Shown: positions 38,013 through 47,492, counted from the first letter of the stretch. The stretch: 64,000 nucleotides of DNA from Streptomyces cathayae (GCF_029760955.1 NZ_CP121682.1:1426001-1490000); one strand, 5' to 3'. Made by a program: numbers and translations. The notes: a model not told the origin generated them from the sequence alone.

Positions 38013-38591
38013 TCAGGGAACCGTCCGGGAGACGACGTACACCTTGGGAAAGCCCGGCTTGCCGTGGTTGACGACGACATCGTGGGTCGGCGCGGGCTCC
38101 TTCTGCTCGTTGACGAGCCCGTACCACAGGCCGGGGCGGTCGAACTTCCAGCCGGTGACCTCCCGGTCGCGGTCGCCGATGGTGATCTCGTCCCGCTTCA
38201 GTTCGTCCTGCTGCACCCCCATGCTGGTGAGGAACGCGCTCAGGCCGGCGTCGGTGGTCTCGAACTCGACGTAGAGACGGCTGGTCTTCCAGTTGTTGGT
38301 CTCGTAGGAGGCCACCCACCAGGCAGGGTGCGGGACCGGCACCTGGTAGAGGCGGCGCTGCAGCTTCGTCGGCCAGCCCTGGGTCAGGCTGTTGGCCGAG
38401 TACCTCGCCTCCTTGTCCTTGCCGCTCGCGCGGCTCTGGTTCGCGGAGATCACCAGGTACCCGGCCGGGACGCCGATGAGCAGCACGATGGTCAGCAGGG
38501 TGAGCGCCCTGCGGCGGATCATGTGCCGGCGGTCCTCGGGCGGCCGGGGCCTGCCGGGGAAGCGGGTCTGCGGGAGGAGATCACCCGTCAC
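38013..38591 (-). CDS. Membrane-anchored hypothetical protein coupled to the ROK kinase
   Basis: 192 residues from a GTG at 38591 overlapping the ROK gene stop (GTGA). One N-terminal transmembrane helix (ALTLLTIVLLIGVPAGYLVI) leads to an extracytoplasmic domain with tryptophan-rich text HPAWWVASYETNNWKTSRLY and WKFDRPGLWYGLVNEQ. I do not recognise a catalytic motif. Tight coupling suggests that it works beside the sugar kinase. Confidence 0.75.
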   Translation of the reverse strand: MTGDLLPQTRFPGRPRPPEDRRHMIRRRALTLLTIVLLIGVPAGYLVISANQSRASGKDKEARYSANSLTQGWPTKLQRRLYQVPVPHPAWWVASYETNNWKTSRLYVEFETTDAGLSAFLTSMGVQQDELKRDEITIGDRDREVTGWKFDRPGLWYGLVNEQKEPAPTHDVVVNHGKPGFPKVYVVSRTVP

Positions 38592-39763
38592 AGCGTCTCC
38601 TGGGGGGTCCGGCGGACCTCCGCGTACCGCTCGTACCGCTCGACCCGGCGGCGCTTGGCGCGGCGGAAGCGGCGGGCGACCAGGCGGGCGAGGTCGGCGG
38701 CGCCCACCATGCCGGCCTCGGGACCGAGCTGGGCGCGGACGATACGGGCCTCGGGGCGGTAGCCGCGGCCGGTGAGGTGGCGCTTGAAGGCGTCCCGCGC
38801 GGGGCCGATCAGCAGGTCGTCGGCGGCCGAGACCCCGCCGCCGATGACGAAGCAGGAGGGGTCGAGGGCGGCGGCGAGATTGGCGATGCCGACGCCGAGC
38901 CACTGGCCGATGTCCTGGAGGAGCTCGATACACATGGCGTCGCCCTCGCGGGCCAGCTCGGTGATCATCGGGCCGCTGATCTCGGCGATGTTCCCTTTGA
39001 CGTGCTCGATGATCCCGTAGGCGACCGGCGAGTCGGCGGCGGCCAGTTCGCGCGCCTCCCGGACCAGTGCGTTGCCGGAGCTGTACTGCTCCCAGCAGCC
39101 GCGGTTGCCGCAGGGACAGCGGTGGCCGCCGGGGACGACCTGCATGTGGCCGAACTCGCCGGCGACGCCGTACTTGCCGCGTTTGACCTGGCCGTCCTCG
39201 AGGATCGCGCCGCCGATGCCGGTACCCAACGTGATCATCACGAGGTGGTCCTCGTCACGCCCGGCGCCGAAGCGCCACTCGGCCCAGGCGGCGGAGTTGG
39301 CGTCGTTGTCGACCAGGACGGGGACGGCGAGGCGTCCGGCGAGCCGGTCGCGCAGCGGTTCGTTGCGCCACGACAGGTGCGGGGCGAACAGCACGCGGTT
39401 GCGGTCGGCGTCGACCCAGCCGGCCGCGCCGATGCCGACCGCGTGCACGTCGTGCCGGTCGGACAGGTCCAGCACCAGTTCGACGATGGTGTCCTCGACG
39501 ACTCTCGGGCTCTTCGACTTGTCCGGGGTCTCGGTGCGGAGCCGCTCCAGAATGTTGCCGTCGGCGTCGACGACGCCCGCCATCACTTTCGTACCGCCGA
39601 TGTCGATGCCGACGGTCGGTACGCGCGGTGCCGACAGGTGGGAGCGGCGTTCCCGGGTGCCGACCGTGCGGAGCACGGGTGCACGGCGGGAGCCGACGGG
39701 GGCTGTGCCCGCCCGAGTGGAACTCAGCGCCCTGGGCAGTGTGAGGTCGCGGTAGGTGCTCAT
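38588..39763 (-). CDS. ROK family sugar kinase (glucokinase-like)
   Basis: A 391-residue ROK protein. The phosphate motif VGIDIGGTKVMAGVVDADG, substrate/catalytic VLVDNDANSAAWAEWRFGAG, the ATP motif ITLGTGIGGAIL and the zinc-binding CPCGNRGCWEQYSSG are complete. A ~45-residue N-terminal extension and a basic C-terminal tail distinguish it from the standard streptomycete GlkA, so it is a paralogue for glucose or another hexose. The start at 39763 (MSTYRDL) is the most plausible; the frame is open to 39883. A 20-bp palindromic operator lies about 165 nt upstream. Confidence 0.88.
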   Translation of the reverse strand: MSTYRDLTLPRALSSTRAGTAPVGSRRAPVLRTVGTRERRSHLSAPRVPTVGIDIGGTKVMAGVVDADGNILERLRTETPDKSKSPRVVEDTIVELVLDLSDRHDVHAVGIGAAGWVDADRNRVLFAPHLSWRNEPLRDRLAGRLAVPVLVDNDANSAAWAEWRFGAGRDEDHLVMITLGTGIGGAILEDGQVKRGKYGVAGEFGHMQVVPGGHRCPCGNRGCWEQYSSGNALVREARELAAADSPVAYGIIEHVKGNIAEISGPMITELAREGDAMCIELLQDIGQWLGVGIANLAAALDPSCFVIGGGVSAADDLLIGPARDAFKRHLTGRGYRPEARIVRAQLGPEAGMVGAADLARLVARRFRRAKRRRVERYERYAEVRRTPQETL

Positions 39764-39926
39764 TGCCGCCGATTCTGCCTCACGGTGACCCCGGGGAGCG
39801 TACCCGGGAGCAAAGGCATCGCGTGACGCCCGCCGCTCCCGGGACGCCCACGGCGGCCTCCTGCCGCCCGCCGGCGGCCCCATAACCGGAGCAACGCCCC
39901 CCTCCGCACCCGACCCCGGAGCCGGT

Positions 39927-39946
39927 CACATTGTCCGGACAATGTG
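39927..39946. promoter_or_regulatory. Perfect 20-bp palindromic operator upstream of the ROK gene
   Basis: CACATTGTCCGGACAATGTG is an exact inverted repeat between the gntR stop and the ROK kinase gene. Its core TTGTCCGGACA recurs at 40832-40842 on the other side of gntR, so it is a probable binding site for the GntR protein. Confidence 0.75.
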
Positions 39947-40017
39947 AGGAAGGTCGGCTCACGTCACCCGGCGTTCACCGGGACGCCCGTACCCGCTCAC
40001 CCCGGCTCGCACCGGCA

Positions 40018-40782
40018 TCACGGTCGTACCAGCAGCTGGAACTCGAACGAGTAGCGGCCGGGCCGGTAGATGTGGGTGCCGAACTCCACGGCGCGTCCGG
40101 TGTCGTCGAAGGTCACGCGCTCCATGGTGAGCAGCGGGGCGCCCGTCTCCTCGCCGAGCCGCTCGGCCTCGACGGCACCGGCGGCGCGGGCGCCGATGGT
40201 CTGGCGGGCGCTGTGCAGGGTGATTCCGGCGGCCCGCATCAGCCGGTACAGGCCGGTGGCCTCCAACTGCCCGGTGTCCAGGTCGAGCAGCCCGGGCGGC
40301 AGGTAGTTGCACAGGTACGCGATCGGCTCGCCGTGCGCGAGCCGCAACCGCTCGATCCGGTGCACCTCGCCCGCCTCGGCCACCCCGAGGGCCGCGGCGA
40401 TCTCGGCGGACGCGGGGACGACCGTGTTGACCAGGACCTTCGTGGCCGGGCGCTGGCCCGCCGACTCCAGGTCGTCGTAGAGGCTGCTGAGCTCCAGGGG
40501 GCGCTTGACCTGGCTGTGCACCACCTGGGTGCCCACCCCCCGCCGCCGCACGAGCAGTCCCTTGTCGACGAGGGACTGGATGGCCTGACGGACCGTCGGC
40601 CGGGACAGGCCGAGCCGGCCGGCGAGCTCGATCTCGTTGCCCAGCAGGCTCCCGGGGGTCAGCCTGCCGTGCTCGATGGCGGCCTCCAGCTGCTGGGCGA
40701 GCTGGAAGTACAGCGGGACGGGGGAGCCGCGGTCCACGCTCAGCTCCAGCTGCACGGTCGGGTCCACTCCTGGTTTCGGCAC
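40018..40782 (-). CDS. GntR/HutC family transcriptional regulator
   Basis: A 254-residue regulator. The N-terminal winged helix includes PLYFQLAQQLEAAIEHGRLT, LGLSRPTVRQAIQSLVDKGL and LLVRRRGVGTQVV. The C-terminal ~150 residues form a UTRA ligand domain (VHRIERLRLAHGEPIAYLCN, then HIYRPGRYSFEFQLLVRP), which usually binds a small sugar or acid. It diverges from the dehydrogenase gene and precedes the ROK gene on its own strand; matching palindromes lie on both sides, so it likely controls both neighbours and itself. Confidence 0.9.
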   Translation of the reverse strand: MPKPGVDPTVQLELSVDRGSPVPLYFQLAQQLEAAIEHGRLTPGSLLGNEIELAGRLGLSRPTVRQAIQSLVDKGLLVRRRGVGTQVVHSQVKRPLELSSLYDDLESAGQRPATKVLVNTVVPASAEIAAALGVAEAGEVHRIERLRLAHGEPIAYLCNYLPPGLLDLDTGQLEATGLYRLMRAAGITLHSARQTIGARAAGAVEAERLGEETGAPLLTMERVTFDDTGRAVEFGTHIYRPGRYSFEFQLLVRP

Positions 40783-40831
40783 GGGCCGAGCGTAGTACCA
40801 CGCATGGTTGACGGGAAGTCGTGTAGTTCGG

Positions 40832-40844
40832 TTGTCCGGACATG
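40832..40844. promoter_or_regulatory. GntR operator in the gntR/dehydrogenase intergenic region
   Basis: TTGTCCGGACATG contains the palindromic core TGTCCGGACA of the 39927-39946 site but lacks one A in the right arm. It is 50 nt before the gntR start and 40 nt before the dehydrogenase start, so one bound dimer could repress both. Confidence 0.7.
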
Positions 40845-40883
40845 TGAATTGACAGGGAGGGGCGCGGGCCGCAGTTTGTTCCC

Positions 40884-41906
40884 ATGCGCATCGGGGTCAT
40901 CGGTACGGGCCGTATCGGCACTATTCACGCCCACACACTCAGCAGGCACCGCGACGTCGGTTCCCTGATCCTCACGGACGCGGAACCGGCTCGGGCCCAG
41001 GCACTCGCCCAGCGGCTCGGCGAGACGGCGGCGCCCGGGGTGGACGAGATCTACACCTGGGGGGTGGACGCCCTGGTGATCACGACGGCCACGTCCGCCC
41101 ACGCCGAACTCATCGGCCGGGCGGCCCGTTCGGGGCTGCCGGTGTTCTGCGAGAAGCCCATCGCCCTGGATCTGGCCGGGACGTTACAGGCGGTCACGGA
41201 GGTCGAGGCAGCCGGGACCGTGCTCCAGATGGGTTTCCAGCGCCGGTTCGACCCGGGCTACCTGGGCGCGCGCGAGGCCGTGCGCTCGGGACGGCTGGGC
41301 CGGCTGCACACCGTACGGGCCATGAGCAGCGACCCGGAACCGCCGCCCGCCGGGTATCTGCCGCAGTCCGGCGGTCTGTACCGGGACACCCTGATCCACG
41401 ACTTCGACCTCGTGCGCTGGGTGACCGGCCGGGAGGTCACGGACGTCCACGCCACCGGCTCCGACGCCGGTCCGGCCATGTTCCGCGAGGCGGGCGACGT
41501 GGACACCGGCGCGGCGCTCCTCACCCTCGACGACGGCACGCTCGCCGCCCTCACCGCGACGCGGATGAACGGGGCGGGCTACGACGTGCGCATGGAGCTG
41601 GCCGGGGAGCGGGACCAGATCGTGGTCGGCCTCGACGAGCGCACGCCGATCGCGTCCACCGAGCCGACCGGACCGCCGGCCGCGGACAAGCCGTGGACCG
41701 GGTTCGTGGAGCGTTTCGGGCCTGCGTACGAGGCGGAACTGATCGCGTTCGTCGAGGTGGTGCGGGGTGAGCGGGCCAACCCCTGCGACGGGCGCGAGGC
41801 CCTGCAGGCGCTGCGCGTCGCGGAGGCGTGCGAGGTGTCCCGGCGGGAGCGCAGAGCGGTACGGCTGATGGAGATCGCGGGCGGGCCGGCCTCGCCCTTC
41901 GGCTGA
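40884..41906 (+). CDS. Gfo/Idh/MocA family oxidoreductase (inositol 2-dehydrogenase-like)
   Basis: A 340-residue enzyme. It opens with the Rossmann motif MRIGVIGTGRIGTIHAHTL, has the cofactor/catalytic FCEKPIALD and the metal-independent catalytic segment LIHDFDLVRWVTGREV (Asp and His spaced as in IolG). It would oxidise a ring hydroxyl of myo-inositol or a related sugar with NAD(P). The operator of the divergent GntR sits in its promoter, so induction by its own substrate is likely. A strong terminator follows. Confidence 0.88.
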   Translation: MRIGVIGTGRIGTIHAHTLSRHRDVGSLILTDAEPARAQALAQRLGETAAPGVDEIYTWGVDALVITTATSAHAELIGRAARSGLPVFCEKPIALDLAGTLQAVTEVEAAGTVLQMGFQRRFDPGYLGAREAVRSGRLGRLHTVRAMSSDPEPPPAGYLPQSGGLYRDTLIHDFDLVRWVTGREVTDVHATGSDAGPAMFREAGDVDTGAALLTLDDGTLAALTATRMNGAGYDVRMELAGERDQIVVGLDERTPIASTEPTGPPAADKPWTGFVERFGPAYEAELIAFVEVVRGERANPCDGREALQALRVAEACEVSRRERRAVRLMEIAGGPASPFG

Positions 41907-41946
41907 GGTCCAAGAGCCCCTGGGTGTGCTGACGCCCCTCCCCGGT

Positions 41947-41985
41947 GCGCACGCGGCGGCCGGAAGACCGGACCGCCGCGTGCGC
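41947..41985 (+). terminator. Terminator after the Gfo/Idh/MocA gene
   Basis: GCGCACGCGGCGG and CCGCCGCGTGCGC pair perfectly over 13 bp around a 13-nt loop, 41 nt after the stop. Confidence 0.75.
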
Positions 41986-42090
41986 GCCAGGGAGCGTCGG
42001 CCGCCCCGACAGGTTGGGCAAGGGTCCTTACTAGAATGGGTGCACGGCCCCGCCGAAACCGTCCCCGAAGATGCAGAACAGGACCCGTCC

Positions 42091-42951
42091 ATGACCGCGC
42101 CCACCGCGTCCGCCGACCTCCCCCACCTGCCCGGTGCGCCGGTCGACATCAGGCTCGTCGTCACCGACATGGACGGCACCCTCCTGGACGACGCCGGGAA
42201 TCCGCCGCGGCGGCTGCGCCGGACGGTGGCGCGGCTGCGCGAGCGCGGGGTGCTGTTCAGCCCGGCGAGCGGCCGCCAGTACGCCACCCTCGCCCGCCTG
42301 TTCGAGGGCTTCGACGACGGCATGGTCTTCATCGCGGAGAACGGCACCCAGGTGGTCCGCGACGGCGTCGAACTGGCCTCCGACCCGCTGGCCCCCGCCG
42401 TCGCCGCCCGGCTCGTCAGGACGGTGCGCCGACTCGCGGACGACGGCACGGACGTCGGTGTCGTCGTCTGCGGCAAGCGCCACGCCTACACCGAGCGCAC
42501 CGACGCGGCCTTCCTCGCCAAGGTCGAGCAGTACTACGTCGCCCACCGGAACGTCGCGGACGCCACCGCCGTCGACGACGAGATCAACAAGATCGCGATA
42601 TTCGGTTTCGCCCCCGCGGCCCGCACCATCGCACCGGCCCTGACCGAGTTCACCTCCACCCACCGGGTCGTCGTCTCCAGCGAGCACTGGGTCGACGTGA
42701 TGAACCGGACCGCCGACAAGGGCACCGCCCTGCGCCGCGTCCAGCGTGAGCTGGGCATCACCCCGGCCCAGACGCTGGTGTTCGGCGACTACCTCAACGA
42801 CCTGGAGATGCTCGACGCCGCCGAGTGGTCCTTCGCCATGGCCAACGCACACCCCGACGTCCTGGCCCGCGCCCGCCACGTCGCCCCGTCCAACAACGAG
42901 GACGGCGTCCTGCGCACGATCGAACGACTGCTCGCCCTGCCCGGCGAGTGA
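42091..42951 (+). CDS. HAD superfamily hydrolase (Cof-type phosphatase)
   Basis: A 286-residue cytosolic phosphatase. Motif I LVVTDMDGTLLDD, motif II in LFSPASGRQYATL, the motif III lysine (NRTADKGTALRRVQ) and motif IV VFGDYLNDLEMLDAAEWSFA are all present, with the large C2b cap domain between them. Such enzymes dephosphorylate sugar phosphates or flavin precursors. The start at 42091 is chosen because the conserved part begins soon after; upstream text is arginine-rich. A weak hairpin (42974-42990) follows the stop. Confidence 0.88.
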   Translation: MTAPTASADLPHLPGAPVDIRLVVTDMDGTLLDDAGNPPRRLRRTVARLRERGVLFSPASGRQYATLARLFEGFDDGMVFIAENGTQVVRDGVELASDPLAPAVAARLVRTVRRLADDGTDVGVVVCGKRHAYTERTDAAFLAKVEQYYVAHRNVADATAVDDEINKIAIFGFAPAARTIAPALTEFTSTHRVVVSSEHWVDVMNRTADKGTALRRVQRELGITPAQTLVFGDYLNDLEMLDAAEWSFAMANAHPDVLARARHVAPSNNEDGVLRTIERLLALPGE

Positions 42952-43035
42952 CGCGGCACTGCACGTCGGGACTCCCGGACGTCCTCCGGGCAGAGCGGCC
43001 GACGCCGGAGGCGGCCTCGACACCGGTCCTCTCGA

Positions 43036-43166
43036 CAAGGTGGCGCCGGCTCACCGGCGGCAGCCGGGACAGCGGCGCGGCGACGGGGCTGCGGCTCGCC
43101 CGGGAGGGCTCGGACTCGGCCGTCACCGGCGTGGAGTTCCCGGTGAACGGCGGCCACTCGGCGTGA
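43036..43166 (+). pseudogene. C-terminal tail of a short-chain dehydrogenase
   Basis: The plus frame ends DSAVTGVEFPVNGGHSA and a stop at 43164-43166. The TG-x-EFPVNGG ending is the standard finish of classical SDR enzymes. The catalytic part is absent and there is no start, so this is a deletion remnant. Confidence 0.5.
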
Positions 43167-43221
43167 CAGACGTGATGTGCTGACCCGCCGCAACCCGGCG
43201 AGCCGCGTCGGGTCTCGGCGG

Positions 43222-44385
43222 TCAGTCGGCCGGTTCCCGGTGGCGGGCGGCCAGGGCGGTCGCGCCCTGTTCGGTCAGCGAGCCGAACAGGCGCAGCCGG
43301 GAGATGCCGCCGTCGGGGAAGACGTCCACGCGCGCGTGCGTACCGATCACCGGGGCGGGGAGGACGAAGCGGTGCTCGGTGTCGGGCTGGAGGCGGGTAC
43401 GGGGCAGGATCTCCCGCCAGCCGTCGGCCCCGCTTGTTCCCGCTCCCTCGGCCGCGCCGCCCTCGGCGTCCCGTACCGACACCGAGGCCCAGCCGGCGCT
43501 GTTCCCCTTCAGGTACGCCGTGTCGATCTCGAGGGCGCGGATCAGCGCCTGGCCGGTGAGCCGGTAGCGGATCCAGTCGTGGCCCCGGTCCCGGCGGCGC
43601 CGGGTCTCCCAGCCGTCGTCCATTTTGCGGGAGCGGCCGGGCCGGATGGTGTTCGCGGCCGGTGAGTAGAAGCGGTCGGACGCGTCCTCGACCCGGCCGC
43701 CGTTCTCCAGGGCGACGACGTCGAAGGTGCCCAGGGCCTCCAGCCACCCGGGGTCCGGGACGACGTCGCCGTACACGCGCAGGCGCGCGATGCCGCCGTC
43801 GGGGTACTGGGACAGCCGCAGGTGGGTGAGGCGCCGCCCGGCCGGGACGGCGAAGCCGTTGGCGGCGTGGCCGCCCACCGGGGTGCGCGGGAGCAGCGTC
43901 GTCCACCGCACCCCGTCCGAGAGCAGTTCCTTCGGTGCCGGGGAACCGGACACCGAGGCGCCCTCGACCGACACGGCCTGGGGGTGGTTGCCGCGGAAGT
44001 GGGCGGTGTCGACGACGATGCCGCGGACGACTCCGGGTGCGCCGAGGCGGATCAGCGCCCAGTCGTGGTCCTCGGCCGCCGGCCAGGGCTGCCCGGCGGA
44101 GGGGCCGCGGCGGCGCCGGGTCTCCCAGCCGTCCATGATCTTGCCCTTGTGCCCGAAGTGCTCCGGGTCGAACAGGGGGCGCTCGGGCAGCAGCAGGTTC
44201 TCGCGCTGGGCGAAGAACTCGTCGTTGGCGGCGACGACACCGGCGCCGAGCCGGCGGTCGGCGAGATCGGTGAGGCCGGCGAAGGGGAAGTCGGCGGTGC
44301 GGTAGTCCGCGTACGGGTCACCGCCGCCGTAGGGGGCCGCGGGGCCGCTGAAGCGGGGCCACGGGGAGGGGTGCTGCGCCGTCAC
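43222..44385 (-). CDS. alc: Allantoicase
   Basis: A 387-residue enzyme with the internal duplication typical of allantoicase: MDGWETRRRR occurs near residue 85 and again as MDDGWETRRRR near 264, and the pairs HDWALIRLG/HDWIRYRL and DTAHFRGN/DTAYLKGN also match. It hydrolyses allantoate to ureidoglycolate and urea in purine breakdown. It lies 81 bp after allantoinase on the same strand and is expected to be under AllR. Confidence 0.95.
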   Translation of the reverse strand: MTAQHPSPWPRFSGPAAPYGGGDPYADYRTADFPFAGLTDLADRRLGAGVVAANDEFFAQRENLLLPERPLFDPEHFGHKGKIMDGWETRRRRGPSAGQPWPAAEDHDWALIRLGAPGVVRGIVVDTAHFRGNHPQAVSVEGASVSGSPAPKELLSDGVRWTTLLPRTPVGGHAANGFAVPAGRRLTHLRLSQYPDGGIARLRVYGDVVPDPGWLEALGTFDVVALENGGRVEDASDRFYSPAANTIRPGRSRKMDDGWETRRRRDRGHDWIRYRLTGQALIRALEIDTAYLKGNSAGWASVSVRDAEGGAAEGAGTSGADGWREILPRTRLQPDTEHRFVLPAPVIGTHARVDVFPDGGISRLRLFGSLTEQGATALAARHREPAD

Positions 44386-44466
44386 GGTGGTCCGATCCTG
44401 CCTTTCGGGGGTGGGAAGCCAAAAGTTCGAGGTCGACCGGAATTCGACGCCGGATGGCGGCCGGCG

Positions 44467-45807
44467 TCAGGGGAGGCGGGTGAGCAGGCGGCCCTTCGGT
44501 GCGGTGAACTCGCCGTCGGTCATGACGCGCCGGCCGCGCAGCCAGGTGGACTTCACCACGCCGTACAGGGTCCTGCCCGCGTACGCCGTCACCGGGTTGC
44601 GGTGCTGGAGCCCTTCGGGGTCGACGGTGAAGGTCTCGTCGGGGGCGAGGACGGCGAAGTCGGCGTCGCGGCCGGGCGCGATGGCGCCCTTGCGGGTGCC
44701 GAGGCCGACCAGTTCCGCCGGGCGCGTCGACATCCAGCGCACGACGTCCTCCAGGCCGTGGCCCCGTCCGCGGGCCTCGGTCCAGACGGCGGGCAGGCTG
44801 AGCTGGAGGCCGGAGATGCCGCCCCAGGCGGTGGCGAAGTCGGCGGTCTTGAGGTCGGCGGTGGACGGGGAGTGGTCGGTGACCACGCAGTCGATGACGC
44901 CGTCCGCCAGAGCCCGCCAGAGCGGGTCCCGGTTGGCGGCTTCACGGATGGGCGGGCAGCACTTGAACTCGCTGGCGCCGTCCGGGACCTCCTCGGCGGT
45001 GAGGGTCAGGTAGTGGGGGCAGGTCTCGACGGTGACGCGTACCCCGTCGGACCTGGCCTCGGCGATCAGCGGCAGCGCGTCGCTCGAGGACAGATGCAGG
45101 ATGTGCACGCGCGCGTCGAGGCGCTTGGCCTGCGCGAGGAGCAGGGCGACGGCGGTGTCCTCGGCGTCGCGCGGACGGGAGGCGAGGAAGTCGGCGTACT
45201 TCGGGCCGCCGCACCGCGGGGCGGCGGCGAGGTGGCCCGGGTCCTCGGCGTGCACGATCAGCAGCCCGTCGAGGGCGGCGATCTCCGCCAGGGTGCGGGC
45301 CAGTTGCTCCGGACCGAGGTGCGGGAACTCGTCGACGCCGGACGGCGACAGGAACGCCTTGAAGCCGAAGACCCCGGCCTCGTGCAGCGGGCGCAGGTCC
45401 AAGGCGTTGCCGGGCAGGGCGCCGCCCCAGAAGCCGACGTCGACATGGGCCCGGCTCGCGGCGGCCCGCTGCTTGGTGCGCAGATGGCCGACCGTCGTCG
45501 TCGGCGGAAGGGAGTTGAGCGGCATGTCGACGAGCGTGGTGATGCCGCCGGCCGCCGCCGCGCGGGTGGCGGTCCAGAAGCCCTCCCACTCGGTACGGCC
45601 CGGGTCGTTGACGTGCACATGGGTGTCGACCAGGCCGGGCAGCAGGACGTCGTCGCCGAGGTCCGTCAGGCGGGCCGTCCCGGGGAGGGGTGCCTCGTAC
45701 GGCAGAACGGCCGTGACGGTGCCGTCGGCGACCGCGACCGACGCGGCCCGCGTTCCCTCGGGAGTGACGACGCGCGTCGAGCGCAGCACCCGTTCGGTGT
45801 CGGCCAC
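44467..45807 (-). CDS. allB: Allantoinase
   Basis: A 446-residue amidohydrolase from a GTG at 45807 with GGAGG in front. Metal ligands are visible as [20 protein letters not shown], the carbamylated lysine in [33 protein letters not shown] and CVVTDHSPS. It opens the ring of allantoin to allantoate. Its start region faces allR across a 257-bp gap holding inverted repeats likely to be AllR operators. Confidence 0.95.
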   Translation of the reverse strand: MADTERVLRSTRVVTPEGTRAASVAVADGTVTAVLPYEAPLPGTARLTDLGDDVLLPGLVDTHVHVNDPGRTEWEGFWTATRAAAAGGITTLVDMPLNSLPPTTTVGHLRTKQRAAASRAHVDVGFWGGALPGNALDLRPLHEAGVFGFKAFLSPSGVDEFPHLGPEQLARTLAEIAALDGLLIVHAEDPGHLAAAPRCGGPKYADFLASRPRDAEDTAVALLLAQAKRLDARVHILHLSSSDALPLIAEARSDGVRVTVETCPHYLTLTAEEVPDGASEFKCCPPIREAANRDPLWRALADGVIDCVVTDHSPSTADLKTADFATAWGGISGLQLSLPAVWTEARGRGHGLEDVVRWMSTRPAELVGLGTRKGAIAPGRDADFAVLAPDETFTVDPEGLQHRNPVTAYAGRTLYGVVKSTWLRGRRVMTDGEFTAPKGRLLTRLP

Positions 45808-45846
45808 CCGTGCCCTCCTCCCTTCCACCGGCGCGCTTCCCGGGAG

Positions 45847-45863
45847 TTCAACTTTCTGTTGAA
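45847..45863. promoter_or_regulatory. Inverted repeat just upstream of allB
   Basis: TTCAACTTTCTGTTGAA is a 6-5-6 inverted repeat 40 nt before the allB start. It sits where a repressor would block the promoter; assignment to AllR is inference. Confidence 0.45.
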
Positions 45864-45933
45864 GGAGTCTTCACTCCCTCTCCCGCGCCGTCAAGGGGCA
45901 CACTGCCCGGACGGCGGCCGACGGCCGCTCCCT

Positions 45934-45964
45934 GGAAGTTTCCGGGAGACGGAATTAAACTTCC
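45934..45964. promoter_or_regulatory. Candidate AllR operator in the allB/allR intergenic region
   Basis: GGAAGTTT at 45934-45941 and AAACTTCC at 45957-45964 are inverted copies, with GGAA and TTCC elements between. A related arrangement precedes aceB at 48279-48305. Shared half-sites in front of allB/allR and aceB fit a common regulator. Confidence 0.5.
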
Positions 45965-46064
45965 GGCAGACAGAATGCAGTAACACGCCATCAGGCGGCC
46001 CACCGGCCGCCGGGTAGGCTTCCCCCTTCCCGCAGCCCCGAGCAGCCCCGAAAGGAAACGCGCC

Positions 46065-46871
46065 GTGCCGACGTCCAGCGCCAGCACCAACGGCTCCGTC
46101 CGGTCCGCCTCCGGCGGCGGGGTCCAATCCCTCGAGCGCGCCTTCGACCTGCTCGAAAGGATGGCGGACGCGGGCGGCGAGGTCGGCCTCAGCGAGCTGT
46201 CGGTGAGCAGCGGGCTGCCCCTGCCGACCATCCACCGCCTGATGCGCACCCTCGTCGCCTGCGGTTATGTGCGCCAGCAGCCCAACCGCCGTTACGCGCT
46301 CGGTCCGCGCCTGATCAGGCTCGGCGAGTCCTCCTCCCGCCTGCTGGGCACCTGGGCGCGCCCCTGTCTCGCCCGCCTGGTGGAGGAGACGGGCGAGACG
46401 GCGAACATGGCACTGCTCGACGGGGACGAGGTCGTGTACGTCGCCCAGGTTCCGTCCAAGCACTCCATGCGGATGTTCACCGAGGTCGGCCGGCGCGTCC
46501 TGCCGCACTCCACCGGAGTGGGCAAGGCCCTGCTGGCCGGTTTCCCGCCGGAGGACGTACGGGCCCTGCTCGCCCGTACCGGGATGCCCGCCGCGACGGA
46601 CAGGACCATCACCACGCCGGAGGGCTTCCTGGCGGCGCTCGACGAGGTGCGCCGCCGGGGCTACGCCATCGACGACAACGAGCAGGAGATCGGCGTGCGC
46701 TGCCTCGCCGTCCCGGTGCCCGACTCCCCCACCGCCGCGGCCATCTCGATCTCCGGCCCCGCAGGGCGGGTCACGGATTCGGCCACGGAGCGGATCGTGC
46801 CGGTGCTCCAGCAGGTGGCCAGGGAACTCTCCGAGGTGCTCACCGCTCCGGGCGGCGGCCCGACGGCCTGA
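46065..46871 (+). CDS. allR: IclR family regulator of allantoin catabolism
   Basis: A 268-residue IclR protein. The winged helix is VGLSELSVSSGLPLPTIHRL, then MRTLVACGYVRQ; the ligand domain includes NMALLDGDEVVYVAQVPSKH and the PHSTGVGKALLAGFPPE signature, ending VRCLAVPVPDSPTAAAISIS. It diverges from allB; in other bacteria AllR releases DNA when glyoxylate or allantoate-derived signals accumulate. GTG start at 46065 with GAAAGGAAA upstream. Confidence 0.9.
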   Translation: MPTSSASTNGSVRSASGGGVQSLERAFDLLERMADAGGEVGLSELSVSSGLPLPTIHRLMRTLVACGYVRQQPNRRYALGPRLIRLGESSSRLLGTWARPCLARLVEETGETANMALLDGDEVVYVAQVPSKHSMRMFTEVGRRVLPHSTGVGKALLAGFPPEDVRALLARTGMPAATDRTITTPEGFLAALDEVRRRGYAIDDNEQEIGVRCLAVPVPDSPTAAAISISGPAGRVTDSATERIVPVLQQVARELSEVLTAPGGGPTA

Positions 46872-46956
46872 CCGACCCGGCCGCCCGATCCGGTCGGCCG
46901 ATCCGGTCGGCCACCCCCCGGCAGATCCGCCGCCCCTCGACCTCAGCGCCCGCGCA

Positions 46957-46976
46957 CGCCCCCCTTTCCGGGGGCG
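46957..46976. terminator. Terminator between convergent allR and DUF5955 genes
   Basis: CGCCCCC and GGGGGCG form a 7-bp stem with a 6-nt loop (CTTTCC). It serves both converging genes. Confidence 0.6.
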
Positions 46977-46993
46977 CTCCGCACGCCCGTTCG

Positions 46994-47311
46994 TCAATCC
47001 CGGGGTGACGGTCCGAACAGTTCCACCGCGTCCCGCACCTCCCGCAGCCCCGGGCCCAACGCGCTCACCGAGCCGATCGCACCGGCGATCAGCAGCAGGG
47101 AACGGCGCAACCGGGGGACCTCGGCACCGCCGTCCGCCACCAGGGCGTCCAGAGCGGCCAGCTCCTCCTCCGCAATGCTCCGATCAGAGAACTCCGCAGG
47201 ATAAGCCGCGAGTCGGCGCCGCAGCCGGGACACGGCGGAGCGCAGCTCCGTCACCCGTGGATCGTCCTGACGACTGCCGCTCGCACGCCTCTGCTCCACG
47301 CTCCGCAACAC
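46994..47311 (-). CDS. DUF5955 family protein
   Basis: 105 residues from a GTG at 47311 with a strong GGGGGAGGA box. The text SVEQRRASGSRQDDPRVTEL, AVSRLRRRLAAYPAEF and LLLIAGAIGSVSAL matches the small streptomycete DUF5955 family as remembered. It looks helical and soluble, apart from the mildly hydrophobic LLLIAGAIGSVSAL. Function unknown. Confidence 0.75.
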   Translation of the reverse strand: MLRSVEQRRASGSRQDDPRVTELRSAVSRLRRRLAAYPAEFSDRSIAEEELAALDALVADGGAEVPRLRRSLLLIAGAIGSVSALGPGLREVRDAVELFGPSPRD

Positions 47312-47492
47312 GGTCCTCCCCCTCACGCACCGCTGTGCGCCTCTCCCCACCGGCCCCACGCCCCCGTCGCCGGTGCGCGCCAGTAAACGCCACCCCGTCC
47401 CCTCCGCGCCAGTCCGCTGCGTCATCGGTGCGCTCCACAGCGTGACATCGCGCCGTACGGACACCCGGCGACGGGTGCGGTATGCAGAGTCC

